Below, one piece after another: positions 33,101 through 40,409 of a DNA stretch of 64,000 nucleotides (position 1 is its first letter; the number at the start of each line of letters is the position of its first letter). Source of the DNA: Azorinus chamasolen (lineage: Eukaryota; Mollusca; Bivalvia; Cardiida; Solecurtidae). The notes beneath the pieces were generated by a model that saw only the letters and a program-made list of their open reading frames with translations, was not told the origin of the DNA and searched no databases. The stretch is from contig OY755237.1 of NCBI GenBank assembly GCA_963576725.1, forward strand, positions 67,825,472 through 67,889,471, given 5' to 3'. A program made the position numbers and the translations under genes.

Positions 33101-36100
33101 TGTTCGTTTACTCTTAACTAGATCTACAAGTTCAAAGTTGAATGCCGCTACCGGTTCAAAACTGTTTATAATACTCTTATGAGTCCATGACATATTAACA
33201 TAATGTCTCATATTTTACCAAAACTCAACCCCACTGGTCTATTACAATAGATATTACTGAGGCATTGTATGGTAATTCCTAGAGAACATACCTCCCAAAA
33301 GAGCCAAATGCTGCCTGTCCAATCGCTGGATAAGGATATCTCACGTGACCATTCCTATAGTTTTCATTTCTTTCCCTTACAATTGACCACGTCTTCCCTA
33401 GAATGTCTCCCGTGTACACGGACAAAAAGCAGCAACATACCATCAAAACGAGGCCAAACCAACCTGAAACGAAATATTTGGAACTGTAAGCTTACATATG
33501 TGTTGGTGTGAAGGAAATAAGGCAATTACTGTGTGTAAAACTAATTCAACTTACTGAGTTTGACATACACTATATAAAGCAACTCATAAGCAAGTGCTTG
33601 ACGCTCCCATGGGAAATAGTTTTACACGAAATTCGTTCTGCATTAACCCTTCGCTTGCTATTCACGTCAATATACCTACCTGTAAATAGTGAAGACCCAG
33701 ATGAGACAGCTCCTGCAGGAGCTGTCTCATCAGGGTCTGCACTATTTACAAGTTGATTGTGCAACCAGTGCACTCCACAGCAGTGATTGCACAGCAAAAT
33801 ACTTGTACACAGTGAAGATATATGTAATTATACAACAGGGCATGGGTAAAGAAGGAGAAATGTATTTTAAAATTCAGCAAGAGAAGAGTTAAGCTACCAC
33901 TTACCTAAATCGCTAGAGTTGGACTACTTTGAGTAGCTGTTGTAGAGCTGCCAAAGTGACATTTTAATGAATAGATGTGGATGGATTTAATCTAAGGAAG
34001 TTTCTTATTACAGTTTAGGACGAAATTAATCATAAAACTAATATAGGAGCATTATGCATTATTCTAAGCTGGCATTAAGCTACCAACAGCCATTACGATC
34101 CACTATGTGGTCCTCTCTTTGAAGTCATTTGCTTTTAATAGAAATTTAAAATACAAAATGAGGAAACGTGTTGTCCTGGAAGTGAACAAATCTATAAAAG
34201 CAAACAAACAAGCTCCTGACCAGACAGTTCCTACATCTGGACGAGAATACGACAAAACTGACTGTCGTTCCTCCATCATTTGATAGTTCGTGTCGCTGAC
34301 ATGTCATAATCTTTCTTTCGTGTTTCCATATTTTCACCTCGTTTTGGTCCGCCAAATTTATGAGACGAAAGATCGAGAAAGCAATGAGACGATAATGGTC
34401 GTTGGTGCCTCTTCGCCTTGCCGTTGATTGTTTCTATTGACAGTCTGTGGTGAACACAACGTAGTCATTGACCAGTCGTTGGCGCATGTTGTCCCGCAGC
34501 TGGAGCATTCTCGTTATGTCAACCTCACGACCACCATTCCAAACGAAACCGGCATACAAGGCGAGGTGAAAGCAACACATGCCATAACACAGAGATACTG
34601 GGGCAAGAGGTCATCACTATTTACTTCTTTGCAAACACAGAAGACCCAAATCAGGATTTGCCGTTTGTCTGTGGACTCTATGTGAACAGCTATAGATAAA
34701 GGTGCGTACCCACATACTAATATCGTCATTTCTCGCACAAACCTTATAATGTGACCACTCTTTAGAATCGTCCGGAAAAGACAGTTCTAAAGAGTGGTCA
34801 TTGTATATTGTTTGGTGGAGAAATAAAGCAGCTATTCTTGAAAATGTTTAATTTTCGCATCTTATCTGAACCTCTGTATATGTATCTAATTCTACAGTTT
34901 CTGGCAAAACCAGAACATCCTAAGTACCATTATAAAAAATCAGCTAATAAATAGTCATGATGTCATTATTTCTTGCATGAATACTCATGAGTTCAAGAGA
35001 TAATTTGGCAAAATGAATAAAGATACTTACCAGAGCCATCAATTGCTGCGGGAAGGGCTAAAACCCCGGACCCGGCTATTTCTCCAACGATGAATACTGC
35101 ACATGTCAAGATCGATAGTCCATTTGCTCTCTCCGCCTGGAATGACTCTGTAGGCTGTATCAACAATAACGATAAATGTTCATAACCCTAAAAATTGTCT
35201 TCAGAACACAGTTAAGTAAATATTTTAAAGTTAATCAGATTTGCTCAAGAGAAGATTGGCCGGGAGATTGAACAGCTGGAATACTGGTTATGTTCAGATT
35301 GACTTCGGAAATGGTATGGGTCCAAGCTGTTTGTAAATGAATGTCATGATGCAATAGGAAGGATCAGTCTGATCCCCTCGGCGATACCGGCTACGCCGCA
35401 CCTGTGTCGGTGATATGTAGGTTTCCGCCATTAACCCAAGTGCAACCTGATCAGGGTCTGCACTGTGTGTCATTAAAAAATCATCTAGCACATTAAGATT
35501 AAGTGGCCTCTAAAGTTAAACACTGATGGAATAGTCAACTCTGAAACTTCAGGTTGAAAGGATTAAGAACGTATGTCCTCCACCACAACCTCGATGGTAG
35601 CTACGATACGTACATTTGTGAACTAAATTATGTCACCCTGTCCAAAGGAGTTGCAACTGTAGCCTATTTACCTGATGAATATTCTTTTCAGAAAATCCAT
35701 TAGCCACATTGTTTTACAGAATTATTAAGAAAGGAATTTTGGCTTTTGACAGAAACTGTTTGACCGAACCCTTGTTTGCAAATGCTTGGAAATGCGTTCA
35801 TATGAAGGAAATGTTAAATGTCGATACATGAATCTAACAGTATGCTACTTTTATCATATAATCTGCCTTGTAGGAGTGCCAAACCAGAGTGCCGTAAATC
35901 GTAGAAATACACTAGTGCATTTGCTTATGTTTGAACTGGCTGTACTACGCTTGAACTGGCTGTACTACGCTGTAAACAATGGCCGAAACAGCCACCAGAC
36001 ATAGTCTGTTTCACTTTCTATTGCACTTTTAAGGATTATGCGATAAAAAGAATCTTACATTCGTGTTCATTACAAATTGTTTTCATGAAACACGTTTAAT

Positions 36101-38464
36101 ATAATGAATATAACACTCGCTAAAGTTTGTGTCATATTATTATAGTAAACTCGTTTCATAAAAACAATTTGCAATGAACGCTCATGTAAGCTCTATATAA
36201 CACACTTCTTATTTTCTGCTGAATTATTCTTTGGCGAACAAATGTTAAACATTCTCGTACGTTATTCCAGCAGATATATTCAAGGTCTGGTCGGTTTTAT
36301 CGGAAATAGACGAGGATTTCCGAGTGTATGTAGGATATGGATTACTTATCAATTGAAATATTAAAATGATGAGTGATCAGTGAAACTCAGTAACCATAAA
36401 TCTGATGGAAATGCATGTTCACGTCAAGCAAACATAGATCGAAGATCAAACGACTCCTATTGGACTCATATCAGGGTCTGCTCTGTTTGTTAATGGCATT
36501 GCAGTAAAGCTCCTCTAATGAGACCACTAAAACAGGACTAATTGTGGTTCTTAAAGGCAGGTGGTAGCTTAATGCAGGACAAAAGTTATGCAGAAAGCTC
36601 CTGCAGGAGCTTTCTGCATAACTTTCGTCTTGCAGTAAGCAACCACCTGCTTTTAAAGGCATCTATATTTATAAACTGATCGCTTTAGAGGGGTTTTACT
36701 GTATATAGATTTAGTTCTACAGTTTCCGTCATGGTCAAACAATAATATGTGCATATACTATTATAAAGAGGTCAGCTAATAGATATTTATTATGTCAAAA
36801 TATAGGAGCTCCTATAGGAGCATTGTGGTCATGGTCTGCTCTGTTTGCTTTTGAAATAATATAGATATAATTCTACAGATTCTGTCATGACTAACAATTA
36901 TTGTATCCATGTATTATTATAAAAAGTAAGCTAATCAATAAGCATGATGTCACTATTTCTTACATAAATATTCATGGAGGAAAGGGTTAAAAGCTTGAAC
37001 GAATCGCAAGACTGTTTAGTAATTAAAATTTGCTTCATAACACAGTTTGAGCAGATGTTGTTGGGGCTTTTTTTCGGTAAGATTAAGGTTAAAAGTATAA
37101 TTTTATGTTTCGAGCTTTGAATGGGTTCTTTATCAAGTCTCTTAACACTTCCCTTCAAATAAATGTCTTTCAACGCCTTTGCAAATAGAATAGAGCCGAA
37201 TCACGAGGCGTCTGATCAAGGTCTTTCGGTTATGAAATTAAAATAGATCTGACTACATTTTATAACAATACCAAATTTCATGTATACATATGCAATTATA
37301 ATGATTTAGCAAATAGATATTTACGAATCTCGAGAGATATTGTACAATAGAACCCCTCAAATGCGACCACCTAATGAGGAGACGTCAATGTCTTTAAAAG
37401 CAGGTGCTTTCCTAATGCAGGACACAAATAATGCAGAAAGCTCCTCTAGGAGCTTTCTGCATTACTTTTGTCCTGCATTAAGCTACCACCTGTCTCTACC
37501 ACCCAGAATTATGCCTCTTTTAGGTGGTCGCATTAGAGGGGTTTTACTGTATTTCTAAAAGCAACAATAAAGAACAATAAAATCGTGAAATTTGAAGCAA
37601 GCGAAAAGTTTTATCTAGGCAATTCGCGAGAGTGAAAGGGTTTGTATGGAAAATGAAATGGACATTATCCACACCTTTGTCATATCGGAGACCTTGTGCC
37701 AAACTACTGCAACATATAACCAAACAGATCATACTCTGCTCAGATGATTCCTGCAGAAGCCGGGTCCGAGGTGGGTGTACTCTGTTTGTAAATGTGTCAA
37801 GAGGCACCTCCTTCAAGCAAGGAGGTATTAACCCTTTACTCCATGAAAATTCGTGTTAGATATGATGATATCATGAATACTAATTAGGTTAAATTTTAAA
37901 ATAGCATGTTTTAACACATGGAATTTTTACCGAAGCAGCATTTGTAGAATTATGTCTAGGGTCCATGCTTATAAAGCTTTTAGTTGAGTCTGAGTTTCGT
38001 TCTCAGGCTTTTGATTGGTCAGATTTGAGTTATCAATCTTTTGATTGGTCAGATTTGAGCCAAAGGCTCAAATCTGACCAATCAAAAGCTTGAGAACGAT
38101 CTCAGACTCAACTAAAAGCTTTATAAGCATGGACCCTGATTACTCCACAAGCAAACAGAGCAGACTCTGGTCAGATGGCTTCGATAGTCTGGGCCGTCTG
38201 GTCTGAGTCTACTCTATTTGCAAAGGCATAGAAATGCGTATATATGGAGAAAAATGTTAAAATAGTTGCAAAGTAAGTATCTTCCTCTGATTACTTCCTT
38301 TTCTTTTCAATCTAACAAAGTGTAACACAGTTTGTATGAAGATTTGACGCCCGGTACCTGTACGTTGGTGCCCCTTCAGTGTCAAATCTCCGTGCAAGGA
38401 CAACCCCTAATTCTCCCATAGAGAACAATCAGCTTCTTACCTGTATCGATACTTGGTCGTCCAT
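24016..38464 (-). CDS. AAAP-family amino acid transporter, complete, eight coding exons
   Basis: This is a membrane amino acid transporter of the AAAP superfamily (Pfam Aa_trans; SLC32/SLC36/SLC38 group), most like the AVT1/SLC32-type proteins. Coding blocks on the minus strand are 38464-38441, 35154-35031, 33463-33292, 31750-31559, 30497-30247, 27996-27790, 26420-26219 and 24169-24016. They sum to 1326 nt, or 441 residues plus TAA. Every junction is GT-AG and phases agree throughout. Diagnostic residues are GSGVLALP at 36-43 in the first membrane segment, [13 protein letters not shown] near 95-107, [15 protein letters not shown] at 219-233, GYWVYGD at 267-273, INPFSQEVE at 308-316, and a terminal GIASTYSAI plus FTVPCY. 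About ten to eleven membrane segments are visible. Substrate and membrane (vesicle, lysosome or plasma) cannot be told from sequence. No stop, frameshift or missing segment was found, so it is probably active. Confidence 0.93.
24185..24412 (+). mobile_element. TTAA MITE, family A, in transporter intron 7
   Basis: TTCTTGGGCCATGG-like flank (TTTTTGGGCCATGGCAGAAAC) is typical; arms AAAAGTGAAGACCCTTATCA and TCTGGTTCTTCTTTGTTTG. It begins about 15 bp from the exon 8 acceptor. Confidence 0.78.
24408..24572 (+). mobile_element. family A MITE with right arm deleted
   Basis: The left arm ends CAGACGGCTCATATAGG and jumps to CATAAAAAGTGTTTATATG; shares its left boundary with the preceding copy. Confidence 0.7.
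24690..24870 (+). mobile_element. family I remnant
   Basis: AACCCTTTTGACCAGCTG flank, AACAGTGAAACGCC and AATCTGGGTCTACATTG arms, strongly decayed. Confidence 0.45.
24958..25187 (+). mobile_element. TTAA MITE, family B, full length (230 bp)
   Basis: TTAACCCTTTCCTCC to GGGAATGAGTTAA. Hairpin 25014-25082 has the shortened centre GCTCCATAAGAGC. Confidence 0.9.
25200..25320. mobile_element. family A/I remnant
   Basis: ATAGTGTAGACCCTGATCAA with an eroded partner GTCTCTGGTCTAGGAG. Confidence 0.4.
25384..25590 (+). mobile_element. TA MITE, family T1, in transporter intron 7
   Basis: AAAACCTCTCTATAACGGCC and its complement; inner palindrome closes on ACGCTCCAATAGGAGCGT. The left CAGT is mutated. 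Confidence 0.88.
25608..25843 (+). mobile_element. TTAA MITE, family A with arm deletion
   Basis: TTAACCTTTTTCCTG to GATAAAGAGTTAA. The left arm is whole; after CCTATAGG the right arm skips 14 bp and resumes GTCTACTATGTTTG. Confidence 0.88.
25862..25935 (+). mobile_element. T3 remnant
   Basis: CAGATGGTAGCTTAATACTG and TTTCATCCTGTATTGAGCAAC, centre lost. Confidence 0.5.
26020..26087. mobile_element. 68-bp hAT-like hairpin with 8-bp target duplication
   Basis: CACAGGGGTAAGACACG and its complement pair over about 32 bp with one mismatch, leaving a short TATACA-type loop. Identical ATCGGACG octamers flank it at 26012-26019 and 26088-26095. An 8-bp duplication and CAGGGG ends fit hAT. Confidence 0.8.
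26219..26420 (-). CDS. transporter exon 7
   Basis: Acceptor TATGTGTTTCAG, donor AT|GTGAGT. Encodes [20 protein letters not shown], then [19 protein letters not shown] and [10 protein letters not shown], two membrane helices of the conserved C-terminal half. Ends two bases into codon 391. Confidence 0.94.
26485..26711 (-). mobile_element. TTAA MITE, family B, in transporter intron 6
   Basis: TTAACTCATTCCCTCC to GAGAATGGGTTAA. The hairpin centre is altered (GAGCATTTTTTCCTATTGAGC). It lies 65 bp from the exon 7 acceptor. Confidence 0.88.
26708..26965 (+). mobile_element. TTAA MITE, family A, sharing a TTAA with B
   Basis: Starts on the same TTAA that ends the B copy. The right arm contains a 25-bp partial duplication (TCAGGAGTCTAGG, TCAGGAGGCCTGG). 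Confidence 0.88.
26999..27234 (-). mobile_element. TTAA MITE, family A
   Basis: TTAACCTTTTATTCCATAG to GAGAAAATGGTTAA; arms AACAAGGTAGACTCC and AGGCTCTGTCCTGTTTGC are worn. Confidence 0.85.
27479..27580 (+). mobile_element. T-family remnant
   Basis: GGATGGCAGCTCATCGCAGG, CATGTAGAAAGCTTG and CACCCTACATTAAGCAGTC mark the core; termini are gone. Confidence 0.5.
27790..27996 (-). CDS. transporter exon 6
   Basis: Acceptor TATTTGTACACGTAG, donor C|GTAAGT. Encodes [18 protein letters not shown], a loop with [11 protein letters not shown], and the helix ending [16 protein letters not shown]. The open frame extends upstream of the acceptor as MLTNNNNNY, but that part is intron. Confidence 0.94.
28118..28290 (+). 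mobile_element. palindromic MITE, family F, in transporter intron 5
   Basis: CACCAAACCCTAGCAGTGAC and CACAACATAGAGTTTGGTCG around CGCCTCGTAAAGACG. Confidence 0.7.
28445..28520. mobile_element. family D remnant
   Basis: Only CTTATCAGGATCCAAACTG is clear. Confidence 0.4.
28794..29949 (+). mobile_element. TTAA MITE, family E, interrupted
   Basis: TTAACCCTTCACTTGC to AAGAGAAGGGTAAA. Removing 28974-29880 leaves about 249 bp, the standard E length. The copy itself stands at the TTAA of a T-core CATCCTGTATTAA. Confidence 0.9.
28974..29878. mobile_element. 905-bp non-autonomous DNA transposon with TA duplication
   Basis: The terminal repeats are CCGTAT[...]AACGGGTTATTTTTAC and its complement GTAAAAATAACCCGTTATACGG. 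The left end has an extra CATATCGGTAT. TA flanks both sides, and the E copy it splits reads GATA-TA-TGTAATT when rejoined. No ORF of note inside. Superfamily unassigned. Confidence 0.82.
30021..30233 (+). mobile_element. TA MITE, family T2, 13 bp from a splice donor
   Basis: TTTAAACTGCTCTAAACGGG to GAAAGGTTTTACTGCA. The core reads ACAGATGGCAGCTTAATGCA to CAGTAAGCAGCTGCCTGC. It ends just beyond the exon 5 donor in intron 5. Confidence 0.8.
30247..30497 (-). CDS. transporter exon 5
   Basis: Acceptor GGCTTTTTGCTAG completes Trp171; donor ATAA|GTAAAT is weak but is the only phase-consistent choice. Encodes the helix [18 protein letters not shown] and [19 protein letters not shown], then the loop [17 protein letters not shown]. 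The open frame starts earlier at MWLFARF, upstream of the inferred acceptor. Confidence 0.92.
30513..30945 (-). repeat. 17-bp minisatellite in transporter intron 4
   Basis: About two dozen imperfect units of ATCGTCTTGTAAATGAC, with occasional 14- or 16-bp units. The array starts about 15 bp upstream of the exon 5 acceptor. Confidence 0.85.
31030..31130. repeat. family G-like palindrome
   Basis: GAGTTCATTCTCAACCATCC pairs with GGATGATTGAGAATGAGTC about a TTTGAGTTTACTCAAA centre. Confidence 0.6.
31559..31750 (-). CDS. transporter exon 4
   Basis: Acceptor CATCTCTCTAG, donor TG|GTAAGC. Encodes [20 protein letters not shown], then [17 protein letters not shown] and the helix [15 protein letters not shown]. 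Two membrane segments. Confidence 0.94.
31874..32075 (+). mobile_element. TA MITE, family T3, in transporter intron 3
   Basis: CAGTAAACCCCCTCTAATGC to GAGGGTTTTCACTG. The centre is GCAGAAAGCCGAACATTCTGC, different from the usual CTCC...GGAG. Confidence 0.88.
32120..32235 (-). mobile_element. family D2 MITE, partly overrun by G
   Basis: CGACCGGACTCGCATTTGC, CAATCCAGATAAGACGCC and ACCAGGATCCAAGTTG; the right flank continues past the G element as AGGTCGAGTAAGAAG. Confidence 0.55.
32239..32416. mobile_element. fold-back element, family G (178 bp)
   Basis: GGGTCCATGCTTATAAA at the left and TTATAAGCATGGACCC at the right; inner arms GTTCTCAAGTTTTTGATTGG and CCAATCAAAAGCTTGAGAAC, with the right inner arm partly duplicated. 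Confidence 0.8.
32794..33037 (-). mobile_element. TTAA MITE, family A, in transporter intron 3
   Basis: TTAACCCTTTCCTTCATTT to AAGAAAAAGGTTAA; arms AGAGAAGACCCAGATCAGAC and GTCTGATCTGGGTCTGCTC. Confidence 0.9.
33292..33463 (-). CDS. transporter exon 3
   Basis: Acceptor ATTTCGTTTCAG, donor AG|GTATGT. Encodes [20 protein letters not shown] (helix 2) followed by [18 protein letters not shown] and [18 protein letters not shown], the latter being a family signature. Confidence 0.94.
33540..33950 (+). mobile_element. T3 remnant hosting an E insertion
   Basis: AAATTCGTTCTGCA before and GCTACCACTTACCTAAATC after the E copy rejoin as a T3 inner arm. Confidence 0.6.
33643..33892 (+). mobile_element. 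TTAA MITE, family E, full length (250 bp), nested in T3
   Basis: TTAACCCTTCGCTTGC to AGAGAAGAGTTAA; hairpin arms TAAATAGTGAAGACCCAGAT and ATCAGGGTCTGCACTATTTA close on CTCCTGCAGGAG. One of the least mutated copies. Confidence 0.93.
34434..34597 (-). CDS. unidentified coding-like segment inside intron 2
   Basis: Following an acceptor-like CTCTTGCCCCAG, one frame runs 53 codons to TAG and contains [20 protein letters not shown] and [11 protein letters not shown]. The segment is visibly GC-richer than its surroundings and uses varied codons, as real exons here do. The plus strand is also open, preceded by TCTATTGACAG, so the coding strand is not certain. It is not part of the transporter, whose exons 2 and 3 join in phase without it. 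I do not recognise the family; it may be a retrocopy fragment or a nested gene. Confidence 0.35.
34698..34876 (-). mobile_element. palindromic MITE, family F, in transporter intron 2
   Basis: GTGCGTACCCACATACTAAT to CGCATCTTATCTGAACC; arms GTGACCACTCTTTAGAATCG and TTCTAAAGAGTGGTCA. Confidence 0.72.
34885..35005 (-). mobile_element. family A fragment lacking the hairpin
   Basis: TTCTACAGTTTCTGGCAAAA and AATAGTCATGATGTCATTAT are the A flank; it stops 25 bp short of the exon 2 donor. Confidence 0.6.
35031..35154 (-). CDS. transporter exon 2
   Basis: Acceptor TATTGTTGATACAG, donor G|GTAAGT. Encodes [12 protein letters not shown] (cytosolic) and the first helix with [18 protein letters not shown] second AG six bases in (CCTACAG) is out of phase with exon 1, so the first AG is chosen. 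Confidence 0.93.
35290..35480. mobile_element. D/A-type remnants in transporter intron 1
   Basis: GGGTCCAAGCTGTTTGTAAAT and ACCTGATCAGGGTCTGCACTG are isolated arms with no paired partner. Confidence 0.4.
35500..36050. other. intron 1 stretch with little content
   Basis: An A-family flank fragment at 35690-35815 and a short direct duplication TTGAACTGGCTGTACTACGC at 35931-35971; nothing else. Confidence 0.35.
36054..36192. repeat. inverted repeat, about 60-bp arms
   Basis: GTTCATTACAAATTGTTTTC pairs with AAAAACAATTTGCAATGAAC; arms include ATGAAACACGTTTA / TAAACTCGTTTCAT. No family member elsewhere in the window. Confidence 0.7.
36420..36795 (-). mobile_element. family A MITE split by a T3 insertion
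   Basis: CAGGGTCTGCTCTGTTTGTTA lies left of the T3 copy and TAGTTCTACAGTTTCCGTCA right of it, contiguous in other A copies. Confidence 0.75.
36501..36703 (+). mobile_element. TA MITE, family T3, nested in A
   Basis: CAGTAAAGCTCCTCTAATG to AGAGGGGTTTTACTG; perfect centre GAAAGCTCCTGCAGGAGCTT. Confidence 0.9.
36795..36989 (-). mobile_element. family A MITE, left part truncated
   Basis: Begins in mid hairpin (AGGAGCTCCTATAGGAGC) and ends GGAGGAAAGGGTTAA; flank intact. Confidence 0.78.
37141..37335 (-). mobile_element. family A MITE (degenerate)
   Basis: TTAACACTTCCCTTCAAAT left; arms AATAGAATAGAGCCGAATC and TGATCAAGGTCTTTCGG heavily worn. Confidence 0.65.
37343..37551 (+). mobile_element. TA MITE, family T3, full length
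   Basis: TACAATAGAACCCCTCAAAT to GAGGGGTTTTACTGTA; inner palindrome closes on GAAAGCTCCTCTAGGAGCTT. Confidence 0.9.
37720..37812 (-). mobile_element. family A hairpin remnant
   Basis: AACAGATCATACTCTGCTCA and GTGGGTGTACTCTGTTTG around CTGCAG. Confidence 0.5.
37828..38260 (+). mobile_element. family A MITE split by a G element
   Basis: TTAACCCTTTACTCCATG to GAAAAATGTTAA. Subtracting the 178-bp G element leaves 255 bp, the normal A length. Hairpin AGAGCAGACTCTGGTCAGA. Confidence 0.88.
37959..38136. mobile_element. fold-back element, family G (178 bp), nested in A
   Basis: GGGTCCATGCTTATAAAGC and its complement at the ends; centre TTTGAGCCAAAGGCTCAAA. The junctions are GTCTA|GGGTCC and GGACCC|TGATTACTCC; no target duplication is obvious. 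Confidence 0.85.
38441..38464 (-). CDS. transporter exon 1 (start codon)
   Basis: ATG codes MDDQVSIQ and ends in a strong donor CAG|GTAAGA. This start is chosen because the phase-0 join to exon 2 keeps the frame. An upstream ATG (CCATGACG at about 38507) opens only a seven-codon reading frame. An AG at 38527 preceded by ATTATTTC suggests a further non-coding 5' exon upstream. Confidence 0.85.
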
Positions 38465-38565
38465 TTTGACAGTAGTGATTGTCTAGGTGATATTGAGAAA
38501 CGTCATGGTGTCTACATTAATCAAACCTGAAATAATTAAAATCAATTAATCTATTGTAGAACTCG

Positions 38566-38745
38566 TGTAACAGGACCTCTTTAAAACTGTTCTGTTTAAA
38601 ACCGGGTGCTTGTTTAATGCATGACGAAAGTATTTCTTCTATAGAAGCTTTCTGCATAATTTCTGTCCTGCATTATGCTACCCACTGCCTCAACTACCCA
38701 GAATTATACCCCTCTTGGTGATCGCATTGGAGTGTTTTACTGTAC
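38566..38745 (+). mobile_element. TA MITE, family T3
   Basis: CAGGACCTCTTTAAAACTG to GGAGTGTTTTACTGTA; the core TTAATGCATGACGAAAG pairs with CTGTCCTGCATTATG. Confidence 0.7.
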
Positions 38746-38778
38746 TCACAAATGACCTGTATCCTTCAGTATTCTCCG

Positions 38779-39005
38779 TTAACCCTTTCCCTGTTCTATA
38801 TTTAGCCCAAATTTCAATACCTACTGAATATTTATTAACAAAATAGTTATAAATAAATATGAAAGGTGAAGCACTGTAGACAATTTAGAAAGCAAAAAAA
38901 AACCCCCAGGTCTTTCAAATTCTATTAGCAAACATTCGGCGTCTCATCTGGATCCAAACTGTTTGCAAATACGAATCAGGTCACGAATAGCAAGGCAAAA
39001 GTTTA
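38779..39005 (+). mobile_element. chimeric TTAA MITE: A2 left half, D right half
   Basis: TTAACCCTTTCCCTGTTC and the complete A2 flank up to TCTATTAGCAAACA are joined to TTCGGCGTCTCATCTGGATC, then the D flank GAATCAGGTCACGAATAG. The switch lies at about 38930, inside what should be the hairpin. Confidence 0.82.
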
Positions 39006-39110
39006 AGTACACTGAAATATCTTACAGGTCCTGTCGAATACACAAACGAAATGTCAACCAAGTTGGGTCTTACTGATAAACTGGATACTCTGTGCCTCGC
39101 CTTAAGTGCA

Positions 39111-39280
39111 TGTAGAACCTGTCTTAAGCGACCATCAACACAGGTCTAATTATTGGTGTGTAAGCATATGGTAGCTTAATACAGGTCAAAAGTAATGCAG
39201 CAAGTTCCTATAGAAGCTTTCTGCATTACTTTTGACCTCATGCGTGTTAAGAATCCTGTACTCTCTTAAGATTCCCTACT
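39111..39280 (+). mobile_element. TA MITE, family T4
   Basis: TAGAACCTGTCTTAAGCGACC left; core CAGGTCAAAAGTAATGCAG to CATTACTTTTGACCTC; right terminus GTACTCTCTTAAGATTCC is poor. Confidence 0.7.
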
Positions 39281-39299
39281 CAAACAATCTAATCCTAGT

Positions 39300-39470
39300 T
39301 GTTGTTTTTTAAGATAGTTGGTAGCTTAATGCAGGAAAAACGTCATACAGAAATGTCTCATAGGAGATTTCTGCAATACTTCTGCTCTGCATTGAGCAAC
39401 CACCTGCTTAATAAAAACAGCCATATATCAATAAATTAAGTGTACGCTGTAATGAAGTTTCACTGATTCA
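39300..39470 (+). mobile_element. TA MITE, T family
   Basis: TTGGTAGCTTAATGCAGG and CTCTGCATTGAGCAACCACC; right end TAATGAAGTTTCACTG; left end not clear. Confidence 0.65.
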
Positions 39471-39474
39471 TTTG

Positions 39475-39663
39475 TACAGTAAACCCCCTCTAAAGAGACC
39501 ACTTTATGCATAAACATAGCTGTCTTTAACAGCAGGTGATTGATTAATGCAATGCTCTTGCAGGAGCTTTCTGCATTAGTTTCGTTCTACATTAAGCTAC
39601 CACCTGCATTTAGACTCAGAATTAGACCCTTTTTAGTGGTCGTATCAGACGGGGTTCACTGTT
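39475..39663 (+). mobile_element. TA MITE, family T3
   Basis: CAGTAAACCCCCTCTAAAG to CAGACGGGGTTCACTG; the left inner arm is shortened to TTAATGCAATGCTC. Confidence 0.8.
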
Positions 39664-39911
39664 TCGATTTTATTCTTATTACACTACAGTATCATGTATG
39701 TGCAATATATCTAAACGAACAATGTATTCAGTAACACGCCATTAGTTACCTTTCCTGCTGGCAGATGCTATGTTCATTCAGGCCAAATTTTGAAATAGTA
39801 AAACTTTAATAACCATCTACATGTACAGTAAAAGCAATAAAAATGTAATTTTAGTACAGAAGAATGTTGATGCTTTTAGAAGGGTGACTTTCACCCTGCA
39901 TTAACCTGTAT

Positions 39912-40153
39912 TTAACCCTTTCTTTCATAAAACACATTCGCACGCATTTGCAAACAGAGAAGACCCAGATCAGACGGCTCCTATATAAGAGCCGTCTGAT
40001 CAGGCTATACTCTGTTTGCTAATGGGATTTAATAGATCTGTTTCTAAAATGTCTATAATGTTACACCTTCAATATTTCATTATAACTATTTAATACATGA
40101 ATAAGCAGTAGGTATTGAAAATTGGACTAAATGTACAACAGGGAAAGGGTTAA
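39912..40153 (-). mobile_element. TTAA MITE, family A2
   Basis: TTAACCCTTTCTTTCATA to CAGGGAAAGGGTTAA; centre GGCTCCTATATAAGAGCC. Confidence 0.9.
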
Positions 40154-40200
40154 CACAGACATTGACACTCATATGAACACCCGGTATGGAGGGATTTAAG

Positions 40201-40408
40201 TACAGTAAAACCTCTCTATAGCGGCCACTAAATTACATCAAATATTTTGTGTTAAAGGCAGGTGGCTACTTAAAGCAAGGTGAAAGTAAAACAAAACGCT
40301 CCTATAGGAGCGTTCTGTTTTACTTTCACCTTGCATTAAGCAGCCACCTACCCTAAATGCCATCTAATTAACCCCATTTAGTGGCCGTTATAGAGAGGCT
40401 TTACTGTA
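40201..40408 (+). mobile_element. TA MITE, family T1, full length (208 bp)
   Basis: TACAGTAAAACCTCTCTATA and complement; same length as the 5811 copy. Centre ACGCTCCTATAGGAGCGT. Confidence 0.9.
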
Positions 40409-40409
40409 C

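Noticed and set aside
33570..33797. Open frames encoding [21 protein letters not shown] peptides here and in several other places
   Set aside because: They are translations of the E and A hairpins. The same peptide appears at every E copy and on both strands because the DNA is palindromic. They are not genes.
38339..38393. Inverted AGATTTGAC ... GTCAAATCT near exon 1 as a regulatory hairpin
   Set aside because: Only nine bases pair cleanly, the interior is mostly unpaired, and no second copy or known motif supports a role.
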